A DNA stretch of 34,945 bases from an uncultured Clostridia bacterium (GTDB taxonomy: Bacteria; Bacillota; Clostridia; Christensenellales; Borkfalkiaceae): contig CAMWWH010000007.1 of NCBI GenBank assembly GCA_947177975.1, positions 1 to 34,945 of the forward strand, in the 5' to 3' direction. Shown here piece after piece: positions 27,657 to 34,945 of this stretch. The notes under the pieces are model-generated. The model made no database searches and had not been told where the DNA came from. It saw only the letters and a list, made by a program, of their open reading frames with translations. Position numbers and translations under genes: made by a program. Position 1 is the stretch's first letter, and each line of letters starts with the position of its first letter.

Positions 27657-27685
27657 ATTATACCATAAGTTAACCCGACTTTCAA
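27657..27685 (-). promoter_or_regulatory. Promoter of the DUF4011 helicase gene
   Basis: Minus strand: TTGAAA (27680-27685), 17 nt, TATAAT (27657-27662) with extended -10 TGG-TATAAT; SD-like AGAAAGG before the ATG. Confidence 0.8.
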
Positions 27686-27722
27686 CAGTTCAGACAAAAT
27701 TATTGACGGTTTTTCGCATAAT

Positions 27723-27750
27723 AAAAGCGGCTTTTTGCAAAGCCGCTTTT
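27723..27750 (-). terminator. Intrinsic terminator of helD-like gene, overlapping its stop codon
   Basis: aaaagcggcttt-ttgc-aaagccgctttt perfect 12-bp stem; U-tract on either strand. Confidence 0.85.
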
Positions 27751-30118
27751 ACCGCACGAGCGCCAAATCCTTCAACGCTCGGGTGTATGCTATATATTTC
27801 TCGTTTTCGGATAAATCCGCGTCCGCCACGGCAACCGCGGTGAACTCCAGTCCCTTGCTTTCGTACACGGTTAAAAGATTGATTTTCGTCTTTGAAATCT
27901 TGCCGCTGTCCCTTACCACGTTGTAGGTTTTTTTGGTGAACGCGGGCAGGTTTTGCTCCGAACAGATGACCGCGCGCAAGCCCGCTTTTTCCGAAAGGAA
28001 CGCGGATATGCCGCGGCTATTGATAATTTTTACTTCCTCTCCGCCCAAGCCTATCGCCTGCATTTCAACGTTCAGATTTTCCGAAACGTAAGATACAATC
28101 TGGTTCGTGTTGCGGTAGTTGAGCTGCAAGTTGCTTACTGGCAACGACAGACTGCCCCAGTCGGAAACGCCGCGGTACGGCGTAACGTTCTGCCTTAAAT
28201 CGCCGAAAATATTGAATTTCGCGTTCGCGTTTACGCTACGCAACACCTCGTATTCGGGCAGCGATATATCCTGCGCCTCGTCTACAAAAACGAACGCGTA
28301 CGACGGAGTTAAATTGTACCCCAGCTCGCTAAGTATTCGGCAGATAGCGTACGCGTCGCTCCTGACAAGACGGTTGGTCGCCTCGCCGAATTTACCCTTT
28401 GCGGGCTTGACTATTTCGCGGTAGAAGAGCCGCGCAATCTCCACCGCGTTCTCGCATTTACCCACCTTTACAAGATACTTTTCGCCGCGCACGACTTCCG
28501 CAAAATCGCAGGTTATATCGAACGCCGAAGCTATACCTTCAATCCGCTCGACCGTTTTGTCTATTTCCTTTTTGGTCTGCTCACGCTTTTCTATCCTGTC
28601 GGGGTAGGTGTACTCCACCCTGTCGCCTATGTGCTGCTTGTACCTCTTTAAATCCTCGATTTCCTTATCGACCGTTACGCGCAGTTCGCTTAAATCGTGA
28701 ACGGCGGTTAAACATATCTGACGGCTGTGCGCCGAAACGAATCTTAGCGCCTTGTAAAATGACGTCAACTGCTTGAAGAAATACCAGTACCCGTCCATGC
28801 GCGCGTCCTCGCCCAGAAGACTTAAAAACTCCTTAACTTCGTTCACGCAGTTAAAAAGCTCGCGCATACGCTTGGTGTAAAACAGCCCGCCGTCCTTCTT
28901 TTCCTTAATCTCGCCGAGCACGCAGCGGCGCACCCTTTGTCCCGCGTTCTTAATACTCTCGTATTCCTTCAACTGCCCGTCGATTGCAGACAGTATCCCC
29001 GCAACGAACTCGTCGCTCTTATCGGGCAACATTCCGCGCACGCCCGAATAAATTTTGTTTAGCTTTTTGCGCACGTCCGCGACGAACGCGGGCGAATATA
29101 CGTAGCTTAAATAGCCCTCGCTCACGGGCGCAAGATAGTCTATTCTGTTTTCGAGCATTATGCCCGCACCCTTCAAAAGGCGCAGATAGTAGCTTTCAAG
29201 CGTGACGGTTTTAACCCTTTCGAGTTCGAGTATCTGCGCAAGCTCGTCGATGAACGCGTTAAAGCTGTCCGACGGAGTTATGACGAGCACGGACGAGGGT
29301 TTAAGACTTTCGTTGTTGTACATTAAATAGGAAAGCCTGTGCAGAAGTATCATAGTTTTACCGCTGCCCGCAACGCCCTGCACTATCATTTCGGCTTCCT
29401 CGGGCGCGGTGATAATCTCGTACTGCTTTTCCTGAATGGTCTCTATTATGTCGCAGATTTCCTGTTTTTCCTTGCGCGAGGAGAGTATCTCCTTTAAAAA
29501 CGGGTCGAAGATGACCGCGGCGTCGCGCCCCGCGATTTCCTCTTTGGTGAGGTTGTCGCCTACCGTGAGGTATTCGTTTTTGAAATCGATCACCTTGCCG
29601 CTCTTCGTGCGTATTGCGCGGCGCAAAATCAGCTTGTAATCGAACTCGTTTATTGTGAAAGACAGTTTACTCTTCTGGTAGTATCTGCGGGCGAGCGGCG
29701 CGCGCCAGTCGACGATTTCAAGTCCCTCGTCGCCCTTCTTGCCGATATAGTAGGAATTGTAGCCGTCTTTACTGTCGACCAAATCCATACGCGCAAAGTA
29801 CGGCTCGTCGAAAAAGCATTTATACGAAAGCCGCTTCGTCTTTGCCGCGTTGATTTGCGCGGAAAGCTCTAAAACGCGCCTGTACTTTTCCGCGTCGTAG
29901 TCGGGCGAGGTTTGCAGTGCCTTTTTCTCTTCCTCCGCCTCGCGTATTATTCTCGTGAGCTTATTAAGATACAGAAATTTGAGCATGGAAAGCACGGCGG
30001 AAATATGCTTATCCTCACACTCTCTCTGCTTGTCCTCGTCCAAAAGGTCCAGATAAAAATTTTTATCGGCGCATTTCTTCGGATTTATTAAGTTTTTTAA
30101 TTGCTCCGTATCAGCCAT
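27749..30118 (-). CDS. helD: HelD-like UvrD/Rep-family helicase (RNA polymerase-recycling type)
   Basis: 789 aa; 'EIVDWRAPLARRYYQ', 'MIVQGVAGSGKTMILLHRLSYLMYN', 'YAFVFVDEAQDISLPEYEVLR', 'TVYESKGLEFTAVAVAD'; charged coiled-coil N-terminus. Confidence 0.82.
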   Translation of the reverse strand: MADTEQLKNLINPKKCADKNFYLDLLDEDKQRECEDKHISAVLSMLKFLYLNKLTRIIREAEEEKKALQTSPDYDAEKYRRVLELSAQINAAKTKRLSYKCFFDEPYFARMDLVDSKDGYNSYYIGKKGDEGLEIVDWRAPLARRYYQKSKLSFTINEFDYKLILRRAIRTKSGKVIDFKNEYLTVGDNLTKEEIAGRDAAVIFDPFLKEILSSRKEKQEICDIIETIQEKQYEIITAPEEAEMIVQGVAGSGKTMILLHRLSYLMYNNESLKPSSVLVITPSDSFNAFIDELAQILELERVKTVTLESYYLRLLKGAGIMLENRIDYLAPVSEGYLSYVYSPAFVADVRKKLNKIYSGVRGMLPDKSDEFVAGILSAIDGQLKEYESIKNAGQRVRRCVLGEIKEKKDGGLFYTKRMRELFNCVNEVKEFLSLLGEDARMDGYWYFFKQLTSFYKALRFVSAHSRQICLTAVHDLSELRVTVDKEIEDLKRYKQHIGDRVEYTYPDRIEKREQTKKEIDKTVERIEGIASAFDITCDFAEVVRGEKYLVKVGKCENAVEIARLFYREIVKPAKGKFGEATNRLVRSDAYAICRILSELGYNLTPSYAFVFVDEAQDISLPEYEVLRSVNANAKFNIFGDLRQNVTPYRGVSDWGSLSLPVSNLQLNYRNTNQIVSYVSENLNVEMQAIGLGGEEVKIINSRGISAFLSEKAGLRAVICSEQNLPAFTKKTYNVVRDSGKISKTKINLLTVYESKGLEFTAVAVADADLSENEKYIAYTRALKDLALVR

Positions 30119-30139
30119 AAAAAACCGTCCTGATACATT

Positions 30140-30168
30140 AGTATAGCATTACCGCTCGGAAAAATCAA
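30140..30168 (-). promoter_or_regulatory. Promoter of helD-like gene
   Basis: Minus strand: TTGATT (30163-30168), 17 nt, TATACT (30140-30145) with extended -10 TGC-TATACT. Confidence 0.75.
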
Positions 30169-30184
30169 CGGTTTTAAAAAAATA

Positions 30185-30217
30185 ACGGCGGGCGCGTGAA
30201 TTTCACGCGCCCGCCGT
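30185..30217 (-). terminator. Strong intrinsic terminator downstream of MATE gene
   Basis: acggcgggcgcgtgaa-t-ttcacgcgcccgccgt perfect 16-bp arms; TTATTTTTTT follows on minus strand. Confidence 0.9.
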
Positions 30218-30232
30218 CTTATCGCATTTTAT

Positions 30233-31708
30233 TTAATTTTCGCTCTCGAAAGTCGGTTCGTTGGCACATATGTCCGCATCAACCGCATTTTTCGCCATTT
30301 TATTCAGGTCTTTAAAACATACGATTGTAAGCGCCGCGGTAACGATAATCGCTATACCGTCGGCAATCGGAGCAGCCCACAGACAGCCCTCTATTCCCAT
30401 TGCAATCGGCAGAGTGCAGACGAGCGGAACGAAGCAAACTATGTCGCGCACGAGAGATGCGATTATTGCAAGTACGGGCTTTCCCAGCGCCTGAAAGAAT
30501 ATCGACGACATCTTTATCGCGCACGTGAAAGTTACGAACATTAAGAATATTCTGAACAGCTTTCTGCCGAACTCCCAATACTTTTCGGGGTCGACCTGAT
30601 TGGGGTCGGGGTTGCCGAAAATAGCAACTACCGCGTTCGGCGCAGCCTCGAACAATACGGTAAACAACAGACAGATAATAACCGTACTCGACAGTATGTA
30701 AAGATACAGCTTCTTTATCCTCGAAAAATTCCGCGCGCCCATATTGAAGCCTATTATCGGCTGACAGCCGAGCACTATGCCGACGATTATGTTTACAACT
30801 ACGGTAAACACCTTGCTCTCGATAGCGATTAAAGCAATGGGAATATTTACGCCGTAAACCGACGTTGCGCCGTACTTTGCAAGCATAATGTTGCAGACAA
30901 GCGAAATTATTACTATCGTAACCTGCGTAATGAACGACGATATACCAAGCTTGATTGCGGGGGCTACCGCCTTGAAATCGGGAATAAAGCTCTTTAATTT
31001 AAGTCTGAACGTCTTAGTGCGGAAGAAGTATATTACGGCGATTATAAACGATACGCACTGACCGATAACCGTCGCCCAGGCCGCGCCAGCCATGCCCCAT
31101 TTACAACCGTATATGAACGCGGGGTCGAGAGCGATATTCACTAGAGCGCCCGACAGCATAGAAGCCATCGACCACCCGGGAGCGCCGTCAGCGCGTACGA
31201 CCGCATTCATCATATTCATAGCCATATATACGGGGAAGAACGCGAGAATTATATTGAAATACTCTATCGCATAATCGATACTGCCGGGGACGAATTCGCC
31301 ATTGTCGTTAAAGCCGTCCGTAGACGCGCCGAAGGTTGTAAGCAGTTGCCTTTTAAGCGGAAAGAAAACGGCAACCAGAACAATACTTATAAACACGGTT
31401 AAAACAATGCCCGTGCCTACCGCCTTATGTGATTTTTCCGTTTCGCCCTTGCCCTGACATATGTTAAGGTACGCCGCACAGCCGTCGCCTATCCACCAGG
31501 CGAACGCTTGCGCAATTATGAATATAGGGAATACCACTCCCGTCGCCGCGTTGCCGAGTACCGACAGCTCGCTGTTGCCGACGAATATCTGGTCGACGAT
31601 ATTGTACAGCGCGCTTACAAGCAGCGACAATATGCACGGTATGCAGAATTTGAGCATAAGCTTTCCGAGCTTTGCTTTACCTAAAAAATCGTTTTGCGTA
31701 TTTTCCAT
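30233..31708 (-). CDS. MATE family efflux transporter
   Basis: 'LMLKFCIPCILSLLVSALYNIVDQIFVGNS', 12-TM-like hydrophobicity; ORF opens at 31735 but AGGAGG lies just upstream of internal ATG at 31708 (MENTQNDF). Confidence 0.92.
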   Translation of the reverse strand: MENTQNDFLGKAKLGKLMLKFCIPCILSLLVSALYNIVDQIFVGNSELSVLGNAATGVVFPIFIIAQAFAWWIGDGCAAYLNICQGKGETEKSHKAVGTGIVLTVFISIVLVAVFFPLKRQLLTTFGASTDGFNDNGEFVPGSIDYAIEYFNIILAFFPVYMAMNMMNAVVRADGAPGWSMASMLSGALVNIALDPAFIYGCKWGMAGAAWATVIGQCVSFIIAVIYFFRTKTFRLKLKSFIPDFKAVAPAIKLGISSFITQVTIVIISLVCNIMLAKYGATSVYGVNIPIALIAIESKVFTVVVNIIVGIVLGCQPIIGFNMGARNFSRIKKLYLYILSSTVIICLLFTVLFEAAPNAVVAIFGNPDPNQVDPEKYWEFGRKLFRIFLMFVTFTCAIKMSSIFFQALGKPVLAIIASLVRDIVCFVPLVCTLPIAMGIEGCLWAAPIADGIAIIVTAALTIVCFKDLNKMAKNAVDADICANEPTFESEN

Positions 31709-31734
31709 AAAACCTCCTATTCTATCGGAAAGCA

Positions 31735-31775
31735 CATAAAAAAGGCGCAGAAACTCGTCAGAATTTCTACGCCTT
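31735..31775 (-). terminator. Intrinsic terminator downstream of guaA
   Basis: Minus strand AAGGCG-t-AGAAA...TTTCT-g-CGCCTT followed by TTTTTT. Confidence 0.8.
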
Positions 31776-31830
31776 AATTAGCTGTTCGACTTGATTATTA
31801 TATCAATTTATTTTTATTTTGTCAACTTTT

Positions 31831-33372
31831 TTACTCCCACTCGATGGTTGCGGGGGGTTTGGAAGTTATGTCGTAAACGATACGGTTGATATGTTTTACC
31901 TCGTTTACGATGCGGTTGGAAGCCGCCTCCAACACCTCGTAAGGGATACGCGAGAAGTCGGCGGTCATAAAGTCGGTCGTCGATACGCCGCGCAGTGCAA
32001 GCGTGTAATCGTACGTTCTGCCGTCGCCCATAACGCCTACCGAGCGCATATTCGTAAGTACCGCAAAGTACTGGTTGATATCTCTGTCGAGGTGCGCCTT
32101 TGCAATCTCCTCACGGAAAATCGCGTCCGCGTCCTGCAAAATCGCAACCTTGTCGGGAGTTATTTCGCCGATTATTCTTATCGCAAGCCCCGGACCGGGG
32201 AACGGCTGGCGCCATACCAACTTTTCGTCAAGTCCCAAGGTTATGCCGAGCGCCCTTACCTCGTCCTTAAACAACATTCTGAGCGGCTCGATTATTTCCT
32301 TGAAATCGACGTAATCGGGAAGTCCGCCAACGTTGTGGTGGCTCTTTATAACCGCCGCGTCGCCCAAGCCCGACTCGATAACGTCGGGATATATCGTGCC
32401 CTGAACAAGGAAGTCCACCTTGCCGATCTTCTTCGCCTCGTCCTCGAATACGCGGATAAATTCCTCGCCGATTATCTTGCGCTTGCGTTCGGGGTCGGAC
32501 ACTCCCTTTATTCTTTCGTAAAATCTTTCGCCCGCGTTGACGCGCACAAAATTAACTCCGCTGTCCGCGAAAGCCGCCTCTACCTCGTCGCCCTCGTTCT
32601 TACGCATAAAGCCGTGGTCGACGAATATGCAGGTGAGCTGACTGCCGATAGCGTTTGCAAGCAGTTTGCACGCAACCGAGCTGTCTACGCCGCCCGACAG
32701 AGCAAGCAGCGCTTTGCCGCTTCCGACTTTCGCGCGTATATCGCGGATAGCCGTCTGAGCGTACTCCTCCATCGTCCAGTCGCCCTTGCAGCAGCAAACG
32801 TTGTAGAGGAAATTGCCGAGCATATCAAAGCCTTGTTCGGTGTGGTTTACCTCGGGGTGGAACTGCGTGCCGTAGAACTTCTTTTCCGCGTTTTCTATAG
32901 CTCCGTAGGGGCACTTGTCGCTGTGACCGACAGCACGGAAGCCCTCGGGAAGGGTTGCAATGTGGTCGTTGTGGCTCATCCAAACCACCGACTTTTCCTT
33001 TAAACCCTTGAAAAGCAACGAATTATTATCGAAGTAACAGTCGGTTCTGCCGAACTCGGCAACCGCCGTTTCGTTGGCAGGTTCTATCTTGCCGTTCAGC
33101 CCGTATACCATAAACTGCGCGCCGTAGCAAATGCCCAAAATAGGCACGCCTAACTCGAAGATTTCCTTATCCATTTTAGGGGAATCGTCGAGATAAACCG
33201 AATTCGGTCCGCCCGTGAAAATTATACCTTTAAGGTTCATTGCGCGGATTTCGTCAATCGGCGTTTTATACGATTTGACTTCGCAGTAAATCTTGTGCTC
33301 GCGCACTCTGCGCGCAATCAGCTGGTTGTACTGTCCGCCGAAATCAATTACCAAAACTCTTTCGTGTTGCAT
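31831..33372 (-). CDS. guaA: GMP synthase (glutamine-hydrolysing)
   Basis: '[27 protein letters not shown]', 'GICYGAQFM', '[16 protein letters not shown]', C-term '[10 protein letters not shown]'. Confidence 0.98.
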   Translation of the reverse strand: MQHERVLVIDFGGQYNQLIARRVREHKIYCEVKSYKTPIDEIRAMNLKGIIFTGGPNSVYLDDSPKMDKEIFELGVPILGICYGAQFMVYGLNGKIEPANETAVAEFGRTDCYFDNNSLLFKGLKEKSVVWMSHNDHIATLPEGFRAVGHSDKCPYGAIENAEKKFYGTQFHPEVNHTEQGFDMLGNFLYNVCCCKGDWTMEEYAQTAIRDIRAKVGSGKALLALSGGVDSSVACKLLANAIGSQLTCIFVDHGFMRKNEGDEVEAAFADSGVNFVRVNAGERFYERIKGVSDPERKRKIIGEEFIRVFEDEAKKIGKVDFLVQGTIYPDVIESGLGDAAVIKSHHNVGGLPDYVDFKEIIEPLRMLFKDEVRALGITLGLDEKLVWRQPFPGPGLAIRIIGEITPDKVAILQDADAIFREEIAKAHLDRDINQYFAVLTNMRSVGVMGDGRTYDYTLALRGVSTTDFMTADFSRIPYEVLEAASNRIVNEVKHINRIVYDITSKPPATIEWE

Positions 33373-33374
33373 TT

Positions 33375-33893
33375 TTAACCTCTTTTAAATTCTTTTCTCA
33401 ATTCGCTTGCTTTATTGATTTGACTTTCGTCAAGGTTTTCCATTATAAGCTTTCCCGCTTCGCGGCATTCATCGACTTCAAGTCTGCAATAACGGTTATT
33501 AAGCAAAAATTCGATATGTCCGTATTTAAAATTTTTATAGATTACTTTGTTACCTTTAACCGACTTACAACCTTCACGCGAAATTCTGAAATCCCGTATT
33601 TCACCGAAGTCGGCTTTCTGCCATTCGTAGACGAACAGTTTTCCGTACGGTATAAACTCGAAGTATCCGTCGTAAACTTTTAAAACGGTTTTACGCGAAT
33701 AAATTGTTTGGTTTAGCCCTACGAGAAATATCCCCGTACCGCCCGCAAGGAATATACCGCCGCCGACTACGGCTACGGCAATTTGCCCCGAGTTTACCGA
33801 TAAACAAACAGCCAAAACCGACAGCGCAACGAACACAATACCGATTAGCAGGAATGCTAAATTAAATCTGAATTTCCCCTTAAATTCTTTCAT
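33375..33893 (-). CDS. Small membrane protein of unknown function (two predicted N-terminal TM segments, PH-like/DUF C-terminus)
   Basis: 172 aa between guaB and guaA; two hydrophobic stretches followed by a beta-rich-looking soluble region; 2 nt from guaA. Confidence 0.65.
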   Translation of the reverse strand: MKEFKGKFRFNLAFLLIGIVFVALSVLAVCLSVNSGQIAVAVVGGGIFLAGGTGIFLVGLNQTIYSRKTVLKVYDGYFEFIPYGKLFVYEWQKADFGEIRDFRISREGCKSVKGNKVIYKNFKYGHIEFLLNNRYCRLEVDECREAGKLIMENLDESQINKASELRKEFKRG

Positions 33894-33938
33894 ATAAAAT
33901 TTTCAGGCGCAAGCACACGGCTTACGCCTTAAAAGTTT

Positions 33939-34945
<1,007 letters not shown>

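Noticed and set aside
31709-31735. Upstream start (MLSDRIGGF) for the MATE transporter
   Set aside because: The AGGAGG Shine-Dalgarno sits directly before the internal ATG at 31708, so the ORF-track start is probably too long.
31819-33003. 394-aa plus-strand ORF
   Set aside because: Lies fully opposite guaA, has no recognisable family motifs and looks like a low-complexity shadow ORF produced by codon bias.
33905-33929. Hairpin between guaB and the small membrane protein as a terminator
   Set aside because: Stem has a mismatch and is not followed by a proper U-tract on the minus strand; may be only an RNA-stability or attenuator element.

Overview
The window looks like a chromosomal segment of a low-to-medium GC Gram-positive (Clostridia-like) bacterium. 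Nearly everything is on the minus strand. Reading the minus strand 5'->3' (high to low coordinates): guaB (cut by the window edge), a small membrane protein, guaA, a MATE transporter, a HelD-like helicase, a giant DUF4011/DUF3320 superfamily I helicase, and then two adjacent glycan operons. Operon 1 (21740->14920) encodes a stand-alone GlmU-C-like left-handed beta-helix protein, GlmM, GlmS, a PglF/CapD-type UDP-sugar 4,6-dehydratase and GalE. Operon 2 (14748->1226) is a tightly coupled 12-gene unit: PglE-like aminotransferase, PglC-like phosphoglycosyltransferase, ATP-grasp enzyme, HAD hydrolase, LicD, PglA-like GT4, GT2, GT4, flippase, sulfotransferase-like protein, second LicD, class V aminotransferase, and a cytidylyltransferase-Gfo/Idh fusion. 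A convergent SLC13-type permease lies at the left edge. The strongest leads are: (a) a PglF/E/C/A-like lipid-linked glycan route with no PglD, PglB or Wzy in the window and an ATP-grasp enzyme next to PglC; (b) a cytidylyltransferase-Gfo/Idh fusion + class V aminotransferase + LicD cassette that may make and transfer an unknown CDP-activated, possibly amino-alcohol, substituent; (c) a DUF4011 helicase with an intact motor but apparently degenerate transglutaminase-like and nuclease-like domains; (d) two similar AT-rich palindromic promoters heading the two glycan operons. No CRISPR array, tRNA, rRNA or transposase was recognised. All family assignments come from reading the translated sequence, not from database searches.
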